Origin: Rhodobacteraceae bacterium IMCC1909
GTDB lineage: Bacteria; Pseudomonadota; Alphaproteobacteria; Rhodobacterales; Rhodobacteraceae
DNA length: 64,000 bases
Reading direction: 5' to 3'
Assembly (NCBI GenBank): GCA_030704425.1
Contig: JAPDHM010000001.1
Span: 992,001 to 1,056,000 of the forward strand
Shown piece after piece: positions 42,780 through 50,506 of this stretch (position 1 is its first letter; each line of letters begins with the position of its first letter). The notes under the pieces are model-generated. The model was not told where the DNA came from and searched no databases. It worked only from the letters and a program-made list of their open reading frames with translations. The translations under genes were made by a program, and so were the position numbers.

Positions 42780-43016
42780 ATGACTTGTCTTTTTGTGCAA
42801 ATACGTTGTCGGCCCGGCACTGCCTATGAAGTCGCGGCGCAAATCGTCATGCGTGAAATTCATTCAGAGCTTTATTCCACCAGTGGTGATTTTGATTTGA
42901 TGATGAAACTTTATGTGTCAAATGGCGAGGATATTGGCATGTTTATAAATGACAATTTGCTCAATATTGACGGCATAGAGCGCACTTACACGATTCAAAC
43001 TTTTAAAGCGTTTTGA
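42780..43016 (+). CDS. Stand-alone Lrp/AsnC ligand-binding (RAM) domain protein
   Basis: This 78-aa protein consists only of the alpha/beta effector-binding domain of Lrp/AsnC regulators: VQIRCRPGTAYEVAAQI at the N-terminus and SGDFDLMMKLYV near residue 35, then GIERTYTIQTFKAF. There is no helix-turn-helix. Such proteins may modulate full-length Lrp proteins or bind amino acids. AAAGGA precedes the start. The gene may be older host DNA within the island. Confidence 0.85.
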   Translation: MTCLFVQIRCRPGTAYEVAAQIVMREIHSELYSTSGDFDLMMKLYVSNGEDIGMFINDNLLNIDGIERTYTIQTFKAF

Positions 43017-43046
43017 TGAACAGAATATATTTAGGTGGAGATTCCA

Positions 43047-43130
43047 ATGAAACCCACGTTAGCTTGCATCGTGCTTGTTGTTGCTATTTCACCCAGTGAC
43101 TTCGTCTCAAAACTCCTTGAATTAATATAA
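43047..43130 (+). CDS. Possible 27-aa hydrophobic peptide
   Basis: A short frame (MKPTLACIVLVVAISPSDFV and onward) with AGGTGGAG seven to ten bases upstream could encode a small membrane peptide. It is too short to be sure. Confidence 0.3.
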   Translation: MKPTLACIVLVVAISPSDFVSKLLELI

Positions 43131-43175
43131 AAGTGGTCTCCACCCAAGCTTATAGTTGGGCTTATGACTGTGGTG

Positions 43176-43316
43176 TCATTTTTTGTTTAAAACTCCAAAT
43201 TCTATGAGAATGCTGGGCGTCAGTATCCAGTACATTTTTAAGAGCAGGGCAAGACCAAGCGTAAGGATTAGCAATGCGCTGACGATAAGCCATCTTTTGG
43301 TCTGTACGGGTAGCAT
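43176..43316 (-). CDS. Small single-pass membrane protein, copy 1
   Basis: This 46-aa frame (MLPVQTKRWLIVSALLILTL and onward, with LTPSIL near residue 32) is homologous to the 39-aa frame at 45919-46038: both have QTKRWLIVSA, a leucine-rich membrane helix, LGLALL and TPSIL. The shared protein sequence despite many silent differences supports real coding. Its place after a terminase unit suggests a phage-derived membrane protein; function unknown. Confidence 0.65.
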   Translation of the reverse strand: MLPVQTKRWLIVSALLILTLGLALLLKMYWILTPSILIEFGVLNKK

Positions 43317-43554
43317 AGTGTGAACCTAGCGCATTACTGTAGGTTCGAAAATGATAGAGGAGAGACAAAGACATTAAGAATTTTGGATGAGGGTCAAAAA
43401 TTCCGTATTTTTAAGACAAATTTGTGTCATTATTTAGCATAATGCTAATTTTGACATTTTGAGTGGGCCATATTGTTTTGTAATAACGATGGGGTTGTAT
43501 TTTGACCCCAAGTATTTGGTCGATATACCTCGTCTTCCAGCCCAAGCGGAGCAT

Positions 43555-43833
43555 GGGGGGATTTTTGCCCGAGACCATTATACGTAAACCCCTGACATTT
43601 TTCGGCCTAAATTATCGGCGGTATACTTTAAACTGCTTAAGGGCTGCACAACTATTCATAGTTTGCCTTTTTGATTGGCGCATTGCCAGAATTTTATTTG
43701 CCTCACATCTAAACCATAAAAAAACTCCAGATATACCTTCGAGGGTATAACTCTGTAACCCCCATTTCTGGGTCACTTATAGGGTGTACTGGCCAGCTTA
43801 CTCTAAATGAGTGGCTGGCTTTTTTTTCTTGAA
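43555..43833 (+). repeat. Duplicated intergenic segment R1
   Basis: This segment is colinear with 46253-46534, with long identical stretches such as tatactttaaactgcttaag. It ends with a hairpin terminator. Together with flanking genes it shows a tandem duplication. Confidence 0.85.
43792..43827 (+). terminator. Rho-independent terminator in R1
   Basis: GCCAGC and GCTGGC, extended inside by ACTC/GAGT, form a long stem followed by eight T. An identical hairpin is at 46491-46528. No convincing plus-strand gene lies directly before it. Confidence 0.75.
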
Positions 43834-43996
43834 GTTACCGGATGTCGAGCCAGTTATTGTTATAGAGTGGCTTCTGGCCATTTTCCTCTTTGGAGGAGGA
43901 ATAGCGTTTATTGGGTGGTCAATGCTGGTCCAAGGATGGCCACCCACTGTGGTTAAACGCAACGAGTTGGTCATCCGCCCCTACATTTTTAAGTAG
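43829..43996 (+). CDS. Possible small membrane protein
   Basis: A frame from TTG 43829 encodes about 55 aa with one hydrophobic segment (VIVIEWLLAIFLFGGGIAFI). The equivalent frame in the duplicated segment (about 46532 on) is stopped after ten codons, so either this is a real gene with a decayed copy or a chance frame. Confidence 0.3.
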   Translation: MKLPDVEPVIVIEWLLAIFLFGGGIAFIGWSMLVQGWPPTVVKRNELVIRPYIFK

Positions 43997-44023
43997 AATA
44001 ATTTTTATTTGACAGTCCACAAC

Positions 44024-44506
44024 ATGTGGCATCACAATGAGCTAAAAATATGTAGCAAAAACCTTTGGAATGCGAGGCTAGTTTTGCTTAAAGACAAAGA
44101 AAACAAATGGGCCGATTGGGCGGATTGGTACAAAATAATAACGATTGGTGAAAAAGGGCTATTAATTGCTATAGCGTTTTTGACCGCCTATGCAGTTGTG
44201 TTAGAAATCAGTGTAATTTTAACTGAACGTACGGTTAAACTTACAGATTTGTTGCTTTTGTTTATATATGCGGAAGTTCTCGGCATGATAGCTGCATTTT
44301 ATAAGTATCGAAAAATTCCTATCACCGTTCCGATTTTCATAGCTATAACGGCGCTTTGCCGACTAATTATTTTGCAGGGCAAAGGAATTAACACCATAGA
44401 CCTGCTATATGAAAGTGGCGCAGTTTTGTTGTTAGCAATCTCGGCATTAGTTATTCGTTGGAACTTGATTAATCTGGTGCGGCCAAAAGACAATGACGAG
44501 ACCTAA
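44024..44506 (+). CDS. PsiE family membrane protein
   Basis: This 160-aa protein has four hydrophobic segments and resembles the phosphate-starvation-inducible PsiE family: FIYAEVLGMIAAFYKYRKIP near residue 85, then FIAITALCRLIILQGKG. I use ATG 44024; a TTG at 44009 is possible. It is found only in one of the two duplicated units, so it was inserted into one copy or lost from the other. Its role here is unknown; phosphate-related genes are frequent cargo in marine phages. Confidence 0.75.
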   Translation: MWHHNELKICSKNLWNARLVLLKDKENKWADWADWYKIITIGEKGLLIAIAFLTAYAVVLEISVILTERTVKLTDLLLLFIYAEVLGMIAAFYKYRKIPITVPIFIAITALCRLIILQGKGINTIDLLYESGAVLLLAISALVIRWNLINLVRPKDNDET

Positions 44507-44947
44507 CCTTAATGCTGATGCCTAGCGCCTGAGGTCGGCCATCCGGCCCTATCTCTATAGGTTAAACCACTTGTTACTATTAGCTCTACTATGGATTGGT
44601 GCTGTCGCTGTCATAACTTTATCCACAAAATTAGGGATAACTCTGTGTTTAACCTATAGGGTAAGTTGTATTTCTATTACCGCTCTATGGTGCAACCTTT
44701 GAAATTGGTCATATAAATATGAGTTTCTACACCAGCGGCATCAGCCCCATAGGTTAACCTATAGTCACTACCTCAGATTGGTCTCTTTATTAGTTGGCAT
44801 GTTTTTTGCTATTTTATACAAGTTGCTGTTGGTGTCAAAGCCTTGGATAACCTGTAGGGTCTTTTCCCGCCCTTTGTTCCAAGGTTTTAACTTGGATAGC
44901 CTTAAATGGACTGGAGCTTTTAATACACATCAGTGGGGGTAATAATT
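44507..44947. other. Leader of the first small-protein gene
   Basis: Non-coding. It contains a perfect 14-base palindrome ATAGGTTAACCTAT (44749-44762) that leads into the recurring motif cctatagtcactacc (44758-44772) and then cctcagattggtctc, which reappears before the second small gene (about 45166). Confidence 0.5.
44758..44772 (+). promoter_or_regulatory. Recurring cctatagt motif, copy 2
   Basis: The sequence cctatagtcactacc is joined to a palindrome on its left. It stands 176 bases before the first small gene. Confidence 0.4.
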
Positions 44948-45151
44948 ATGTATACGCAAAAAGATTTCGAAAAGTTCGAATCTGTTTTGGCTTATTGTAA
45001 AAAACGACTGCCTGAACCGTCTCTACCGTCTGAGCAGTCCCTGGAAACTGCTATGCAATATGGTCAGAAAATGGATTTCTTTGACAGCCGCAACAAACTT
45101 TCCCAATCGGGTGAGCTTTTAGCCGGACTACTGCTGTCGACAGATGCCTAA
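44948..45151 (+). CDS. Small island protein, family copy 1
   Basis: This 67-aa protein (MYTQKDFEKFESVLAYCKKR at the N-terminus) belongs to a family with members at 45245 and 46878. Shared positions are FE-V-A-C--R, an AM-YG--M-F pattern and NKLSQSGELLA near the C-terminus. GGGGG lies before ATG 44948. No known domain is recognised. Three diverged copies with conserved residues indicate selection at protein level. Confidence 0.7.
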   Translation: MYTQKDFEKFESVLAYCKKRLPEPSLPSEQSLETAMQYGQKMDFFDSRNKLSQSGELLAGLLLSTDA

Positions 45152-45244
45152 GTGAGCTACCACCTCAGATTGGTCTCAAATCTAAAGCCGTCGAAGTAAT
45201 CCAATCTTAATTTCTCCCTGTATAGGTACTAGGAGGAACTTTAC

Positions 45245-45433
45245 ATGACTATCCATCATGAGTTTTTAAAGTTTGAAGCGGTTCTAGCCCATTGCGAAAC
45301 TCGAGTATCAGACAGGTCGCTGAGCGCAGCCATGGACTACGGGCGTGAAATGCAGTTCTTCGATAGAACTAACAAACTGTCACAATCAGGTCACCTTCTA
45401 GCTGAATTGTTATTGCCTACCATCGAAGATTGA
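45245..45433 (+). CDS. Small island protein, family copy 2
   Basis: This 62-aa protein (MTIHHEFLKFEAVLAHCETR at the start) is closest to the copy at 46878. AGGAGG precedes the ATG. Its 3' end overlaps the end of the truncated terminase copy by 17 bases, convergently, just as the third copy overlaps the full terminase gene by 11 bases. Confidence 0.72.
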   Translation: MTIHHEFLKFEAVLAHCETRVSDRSLSAAMDYGREMQFFDRTNKLSQSGHLLAELLLPTIED

Positions 45434-45905
45434 TGGCCTTCTCACTCTGGTGACCCGTAATCACAGCGAAACCCATAGAAGCCTGCTCACGCAGTCCATT
45501 CAATTCAGCTGCCATTAGCTCCTCTTTACGTACAACCATGCGTTGCTCAACATCCTGAGCCATTGCATCTACCCAGTACTGGCAAGCCATAGCCAGAGCA
45601 TCTAAGCGGTCATCATTCGTCAAAGCCCCACGGTCAGCCGTCAGACGGGTCATCTGGTACATCAATTGATACCTAAGGGCTTGCTCAGGGGGCAGGTGTT
45701 GACAGCTGTCGAAGTCTTTCTGGATGACCTTCTTGTCCATCACGAGACGATGCTGGTTCATCACAGGCTCAAGAACATCGATGATACGGCGTTCCTTCTG
45801 AGTGTTGTGTCTTACTTCACTCATGGTTACCGAATGAACCTTGTCGAGTACTGGCATAAACAGCTGGTTGAACATCCCATCACCGAAGTTACAAGAGCAT
45901 TCCAA
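45417..45905 (-). pseudogene. Terminase large subunit, C-terminal fragment (duplicate)
   Basis: About 155 codons match the C-terminus of the complete terminase at 47092-48822 (from NFGDGMFNQLF through HQSEK and LRW), at high protein identity with many silent changes. It includes NDDRLDALAMACQYW, part of the nuclease domain. The ATPase domain is missing. It is a product of tandem duplication with truncation; the remaining frame is open, so a separate product cannot be excluded. Confidence 0.88.
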
Positions 45906-45918
45906 AATTGGGTAGAAT

Positions 45919-46038
45919 TTATTGCATCAGTATGCTTGGTGTAAGCTCTTCGTAGGCCTTGTAGAGTAGGGCGAGACCAAGAATAAGTATGAGAACTGCG
46001 CTGACTATGAGCCATCTTTTGGTTTGACGAGGTACCAT
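45919..46038 (-). CDS. Small single-pass membrane protein, copy 2
   Basis: This 39-aa frame (MVPRQTKRWLIVSAVLILIL and onward) is homologous to the frame at 43176-43316. It ends 14 bases before the truncated terminase frame. It has a basic N-terminus and one helix; it could be a holin-like or spanin-like phage peptide, but that is only a guess. Confidence 0.62.
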   Translation of the reverse strand: MVPRQTKRWLIVSAVLILILGLALLYKAYEELTPSILMQ

Positions 46039-46252
46039 CCGTAGAATTTAACACATTCCCACGATTTGAAAACGATAGAGATAAGACAGAAGAGCAAAAT
46101 ATTGTTAATGCTTGTAAAAAACAGTGAATCATCTCAATAAATTAATATAATAGTACTCATGAATTTTAAGTAAATATTTAATATCAGCAGGTTAGATTCC
46201 GCACCGACCTCGTGTCCAGCCAAAATCCTCCAATTCAGCCAGTTTCGGCCGA

Positions 46253-46534
46253 GGGGGGGATTTGCGCTCGGGCCATATACGTATACCCCTGCACATTTTT
46301 TCGCCTAAATTAATGGCGATATACTTTAAACTGCTTAAGGGCTGCACAACTATTAATATTTTGCCTTTTTGATTGGCGCATTGCCAGCATTTTTATTTGC
46401 CTCCCATCTAAATCATAACAAAAGCCAGATATACCTTCGAGGGTATCGCCCCGTAACCCTCATTTCCCGGGTCAACTACAGGGTGAACTGGCCAGCTTAC
46501 TCTAAATGAGTGGCTGGCGTTTTTTTTCTTGAAA
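46253..46534 (+). repeat. Duplicated intergenic segment R2
   Basis: This is the counterpart of R1 at 43555-43833, in the same order and orientation relative to the flanking membrane-peptide and small-protein genes. Confidence 0.85.
46491..46528 (+). terminator. Rho-independent terminator in R2
   Basis: The same stem as at 43792-43827, GCCAGC...GCTGGC, is followed by G and eight T. Confidence 0.75.
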
Positions 46535-46781
46535 TCACCAAAAGTCGAACCATAATCTGACTCGGAAATGGCTCATAGCTATTTTTTTCTCCGGGGGAGA
46601 TTGGCGTTTGTTTGGCGAGAAACGCACATCGTTGGATGGCTAGCAACTTGGATGGAACGCAGCGTGTTAGTCATCCGCCCCTATATCTATAGGTTGAACT
46701 AAAGGTCTACTATTAGCTCTACTATGGATTTGGCCCTCCCTTGCCATTTTATCCACATTTCTGGGGACAGCTTTAGGTCGA

Positions 46782-46796
46782 CCTATAGTCACCACC
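46782..46796 (+). promoter_or_regulatory. Recurring cctatagt motif, copy 3
   Basis: The sequence cctatagtcaccacc lies 82 bases before the third small gene, with a downstream aggatggtctcaaatg block similar to that before the other small genes. Confidence 0.4.
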
Positions 46797-46877
46797 CAGG
46801 ATGGTCTCAAATGTCGCAGCATAGAAGTAATCCAATTTTAGTACTTCCCCGTAATACAAGTCAAAGGAGCAATTCCA

Positions 46878-47102
46878 ATGACCATACACCAAGAGTTTTT
46901 GAACTTTGAAGCAGTAATAGCGCATTGTGAAACACGGGTACCATCAGGCACACTGTGCGAGGCAATAAAATATGGACGTAAAATGCAGTTTATCGATGAA
47001 ACGAACAAACTATTGCCGTCAGGTGAGCTTCTAGCTGAGATTATAACGAATTGTTCGCCATCAGATGAGCTGCTAGCTGAGATTAAGTTTCCTACCATCT
47101 AA
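46878..47102 (+). CDS. Small island protein, family copy 3
   Basis: This 74-aa protein (MTIHQEFLNFEAVIAHCETR at the start) has the family core and a repeated C-terminal unit, PSGELLAEI and PSDELLAEI, so the last segment was duplicated within the gene. AAAGGAG precedes the ATG. It runs convergently into the terminase gene. Confidence 0.72.
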   Translation: MTIHQEFLNFEAVIAHCETRVPSGTLCEAIKYGRKMQFIDETNKLLPSGELLAEIITNCSPSDELLAEIKFPTI

Positions 47103-48822
47103 AGTTAGTGGTGGTGTTGGTCTTCTCACTCTGGTGACCCGTAATTACAGCAAAACCTAAGGACGCCTGCTCACGCAGTCGGTCTAGCTCAACACTCATC
47201 AGTTCTTCCCGACGTGCACCTATGCGCTGCTCGGCATCCTGAGCCATCGCATCGACCCAATACTGACAGGCCATAGCAAGCGCATCTAGTCGGTCATCAT
47301 TCGTCAGAGCGCCTCTGTCGGCCGTCAGACGGGTCATCTGGTACATCAACTGGTAACGAAGAGCCTGCTCAGGGGGCAGGTGCTGACAGCTGTCAAAGTC
47401 CTTTTGGATGACCTTCTTATCGATGACTAAACGATGCTGGTTCATCACAGGCTCTAGGACATCGATGATACGGCGTTCCTTTTGCGTATTGTGACGAACT
47501 TCACCCATAGTAACTGGGTGGACCTTGTTTAGCACAGGCATAAACAGCTGGTTAAACATCCCATCACCAAAATTTGACTCAACAATAATTTCATTGACCT
47601 GTTCTTCCTTGGCTATGACTGCAAGTTTCTTAAGTGCTTCCTCAGAATAGCCACCAGCGATGCCACCGCATCTGCGGACGTATAGGTAGCCATTCAGCAT
47701 CTTTACGACTGCATACCCAGTTTCATCCTTACCGCGTCCTGAGGGGTCGATAGACATGACTGAGCCAGTATATTCGACGAACTCAGAACTCATGAACATA
47801 GGCTTATGGTAGTGGTCACCGTTGAATGCCACGTTCGGCAATTCTTCTACGATATACTGGCTGTCAGATGACCATGAGACCTTCTCAGGGGCCTCCTGAG
47901 TGGGTATATCCATCACGATTAGGTCAGACACCTTAAGAGGGTATCTTTCCGCATCAGAGAGTCTCGTATCGAGCATGAACTGCAGAGCAAAACCTGAGCG
48001 TCCGTAGGATGCTTCACGTTCCAATAGGTCAAACTCGGAGAAGCGGTTAGGGTCTGTAGGTTCACCTACAAGTAAATCATTAGCTGCCATAGCATTTGAG
48101 ATAAGACGGGCTAACTTTGACCCGTAGCCAACAGTCTGGTCAGCGTTCGGGTATCGTGCTGGCCAGATACTGACCTTGTATCCACGGTCGGGTAGCTTGT
48201 TATACAAACTCTCTTGGTTCTGTGGTGTCCCAAGGTAGATGATACGCCCATCTGGTTTAAGAATAGCGTCAAATTCCTTCACAGCCTCTGAGAGCTTATC
48301 TCTCATACCTTGGGTCATGGAGTTGTTTGGGACTTCGATGTCATCTGCGACGATTACATCTGCACGAGAGCCAGCGAGTTGGCCTGATATACCTACAGAT
48401 TTCACTGAGGGTGCGTTAGACGCTGCAGCAGGGGCTACATCAAAGCTAATCTTCGACTGTCTTTGGTCAGTCTTTGGCCTCAGGTGTGCCAGGATGTCCA
48501 TCTCGCTGATGAGCCTGAAGGTAAACGTGGTGAAGTCATCAGAGCGGCTTTTAGATGCAGAGACGACCAATATGTTTAACTGCGGGTTCATATAAAGCAG
48601 CCAAACCACGTAGGCTGAAGTAATCCAAGATTTGCCCACCCCTCTGAATGCTTGGATAATCATTCGCTTATCGCCGTACTGTAGGTTGTAGGCGATGTCA
48701 TATTGAATAGGGGTAGGGTCGGGGAGGTTTAGATGCTTCCAGATAACGAAAAGGAACTTTTGGAAATCTGATAGGGGGTCTTTCGCTATGGGGATGCCAA
48801 GCGAGGTTGTTGCTTTAAACAT
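47092..48822 (-). CDS. Phage terminase large subunit, T7-like
   Basis: TerL is the motor and nuclease that packages phage DNA. The 576-aa protein matches T7 gp19-type maturases: Walker A QAFRGVGKSW near residue 60, Walker B ADVIVADDIE near 155, LGTPQNQESLY near 200, and an RNase-H-like nuclease with MSIDPSGRGKDETGYAVV near residue 355 and DDRLDALAM near 520. All catalytic aspartates are present and the frame is open. A broken terS lies upstream on the same strand. No other morphogenesis genes follow. Confidence 0.94.
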   Translation of the reverse strand: MFKATTSLGIPIAKDPLSDFQKFLFVIWKHLNLPDPTPIQYDIAYNLQYGDKRMIIQAFRGVGKSWITSAYVVWLLYMNPQLNILVVSASKSRSDDFTTFTFRLISEMDILAHLRPKTDQRQSKISFDVAPAAASNAPSVKSVGISGQLAGSRADVIVADDIEVPNNSMTQGMRDKLSEAVKEFDAILKPDGRIIYLGTPQNQESLYNKLPDRGYKVSIWPARYPNADQTVGYGSKLARLISNAMAANDLLVGEPTDPNRFSEFDLLEREASYGRSGFALQFMLDTRLSDAERYPLKVSDLIVMDIPTQEAPEKVSWSSDSQYIVEELPNVAFNGDHYHKPMFMSSEFVEYTGSVMSIDPSGRGKDETGYAVVKMLNGYLYVRRCGGIAGGYSEEALKKLAVIAKEEQVNEIIVESNFGDGMFNQLFMPVLNKVHPVTMGEVRHNTQKERRIIDVLEPVMNQHRLVIDKKVIQKDFDSCQHLPPEQALRYQLMYQMTRLTADRGALTNDDRLDALAMACQYWVDAMAQDAEQRIGARREELMSVELDRLREQASLGFAVITGHQSEKTNTTTNFRW

Positions 48823-48867
48823 ATTTACCTGTTCTAGTTATAGCTATTCTAATTGGAGGCGTCTGTT

Positions 48868-49038
48868 TTGCCCACCTGTAGCTCGTGTAAGAAATTTTCA
48901 TTCGTTGATACTAAGGAATGTTTAAATTGTGGGAGTTTAAACTCGTCACAATCGAAACGCTTTTATGCGTTTGCTTGGATAATCAGTAGTGTCGTATTTT
49001 CTGTAGTTGTTTGGAGTCTTTGGGAAACATTTAAGTGA
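48868..49038 (+). CDS. Small zinc-ribbon membrane protein
   Basis: This 56-aa protein, from TTG 48868 (GGAGG eight bases upstream), has two CxxC pairs (PTCSSCKKF and KECLNCGSL), which form a zinc ribbon, and one C-terminal membrane helix (AFAWIISSVVFSVVVWSLW). It lies between terL and terS on the opposite strand, so it was inserted there as a small cargo gene. Function unknown. Confidence 0.65.
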   Translation: MPTCSSCKKFSFVDTKECLNCGSLNSSQSKRFYAFAWIISSVVFSVVVWSLWETFK

Positions 49039-49042
49039 TAAA

Positions 49043-49287
49043 TTAATTTACCATTAATTCATTAACGTCGAAATCAGCATCGCTAAAGTCGGGCAGGGTG
49101 GCCACTAGGTCACTCAAAGGCGACCCCTCAACAGGTACGGCGTCTATACCGTTGTCTTTCAGAAACTGACGGGCGACATTCAGGTCTGATTATTTAGCTT
49201 CTGGGTCTTGAATGCGAAGTAGTAGGTTCTCTGCTAGCGTTTTATGCAGCAAAGCCATCATCTCTTTGTTTGTTCAACTTTAGCCAC
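49043..49287 (-). pseudogene. Phage terminase small subunit, T7-like, broken
   Basis: Joined frames read VAKVEQTK, then MALLHKTLAENLLLRIQD, then SDLNVARQFLKDNGIDAVPV and an acidic tail ending VNELMVN. SDLNVARQFLKDNGID is characteristic of T7 gp18-type small terminases. One base is missing near 49263, and a TAA follows RIQDPEAK. The gene order terS then terL on one strand is as in T7-like phages. Confidence 0.8.
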
Positions 49288-49476
49288 CGCGCCACTAACT
49301 ACACCAAAGTGGTAAGCTGTTAAGTCTGAGATTTTATTATTATAAAATTGTGTTGATAAGGGGAAATGACCGTTGTTTCTACTCACAGGGGTTGTCACAC
49401 GCATGTGTCCTATGTTTTCGTTACTTAGTCCGTCTGCCTAAAGAGGCATGAAATCTGACCAGAGGAGGAGGTTAAA

Positions 49477-49779
49477 ATGAAAAGGATTATTGGTTCAATT
49501 TTTGTTTGCTTAATTTTGGCTACATCTGCGATGGCGAACGAAACATTGATATGGCCTCGCACAGCAAACGAACCCTTTCACTCCAATCCAGAAATAGTTT
49601 TAGCGCAGGGCAAAATACTTAGTACGCAACTAGATAGTAATCGCACTGATAGGTATGTAACTGTGGTGAAATTTATAGTGGCTTTTGACGATCTGATTTA
49701 TATGTGTCGTCATATTGATTATCGCGGCGGTGATAATAGCGACATTTATTGTGTAAAATCGAGATCGGTTACGAATTAG
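49477..49779 (+). CDS. Hypothetical secreted protein
   Basis: This 100-aa protein begins with a clear signal peptide (MKRIIGSIFVCLILATSAMA, cleavage before NETL). The mature part has two cysteines (LIYMCRHIDYRGG and DIYCVKS) that could form a disulfide. GGAGGAGG precedes ATG 49477. No family is recognised. Confidence 0.7.
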   Translation: MKRIIGSIFVCLILATSAMANETLIWPRTANEPFHSNPEIVLAQGKILSTQLDSNRTDRYVTVVKFIVAFDDLIYMCRHIDYRGGDNSDIYCVKSRSVTN

Positions 49780-49993
49780 GTTTTTTGGGCTTGGTAGTCC
49801 CGCCCAGCATCGCGTTATAACTGCCGCCAATATAGATAATTCGAAATTCGAAGCTGTTTTTTGTCCACAGTTGGAGCATCTGGCTTTCTTTATGACTTCC
49901 TTGACCGTTATCTCTTTGCCATAGCGTTCCGTCAGTTTCGTCACGGGAACATTCGGTGCGTGACCCCACTTACATTCAAATGAGAGATGGTTG
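49769..49993 (-). pseudogene. Zinc-ribbon hypothetical protein, frameshifted
   Basis: The readable product is FECKWGHAPNVPVTKLTERY, then GKEITVKEVIKKARCSNCGQ, then after a one-base loss near 49853 IIYIGGSYNAMLGGTTKPKK. The two halves together resemble a small CxxC protein family of alphaproteobacteria. I see no normal start codon. It overlaps the end of the secreted-protein gene by 11 bases. Confidence 0.55.
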
Positions 49994-50145
49994 TTTGATA
50001 TGGTTTGGAGTTGGTCAGTTATAACAAGTATATGAAAGTAAAAGAAGAAAAACTGAGTTATAATTTAGTGTAGTTTTTTTGTTTATATTATGCACAATTT
50101 TGAGAGTGAAAAAATGTGAATATAGAAATTAGGGAGGAAAAAGAG

Positions 50146-50469
50146 ATGTCAATTAGATGCATAATGATGGGTTCTTATAACGCAGAGGGCGCTAAGGGTA
50201 TAATTGGTGGCTCCGACCGGATGGCTGCAGTCAAAACGGTTGCTGAAGCCGCTGGTGGTAGCGTTAATTTTGCAAGTTTTATGCGTGGTAGAATGGACAT
50301 TATTGTTGATTTTAATGTCCCTGATGCTGCGACAGCGATGGGCGTTATGGCTGCAGCTCACGCATCTGGTACTTTTGCAAGTTTGGAAGTTCATGAGTGT
50401 ATCGATAACGGGCCAGTAGTAGCAGCGGCGCAGCGTATTATGAAGGCATACGTGCCAGCTAATGCTTAA
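50146..50469 (+). CDS. GYD-domain protein
   Basis: This 107-aa protein of the GYD family has CIMMGSYNAEGAKGI at the N-terminus, AAEAAGGSVNFASFMRGRMD near residue 33 and DIIVDFNVPDAATAMG. The family has a ferredoxin-like fold and no settled function. GGGAGG lies before ATG 50146. The next gene starts 38 bases after its stop, so they are probably co-transcribed. Confidence 0.85.
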   Translation: MSIRCIMMGSYNAEGAKGIIGGSDRMAAVKTVAEAAGGSVNFASFMRGRMDIIVDFNVPDAATAMGVMAAAHASGTFASLEVHECIDNGPVVAAAQRIMKAYVPANA

Positions 50470-50506
50470 CAAAATGATATGCCTTCTTTTAGAAAGGAGT
50501 AATGCA

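Larger units (their letters stand above)
46039..46877. other. Non-coding region with duplicated segment R2 and small-gene leader
   Basis: It holds the second copy of the duplicated intergenic segment, its terminator, a decayed frame after it and the recurring motif at 46782. Confidence 0.5.

Noticed and set aside
48239-48595. 118-codon plus-strand frame inside terL
   Set aside because: Antisense to terL; no support apart from length.
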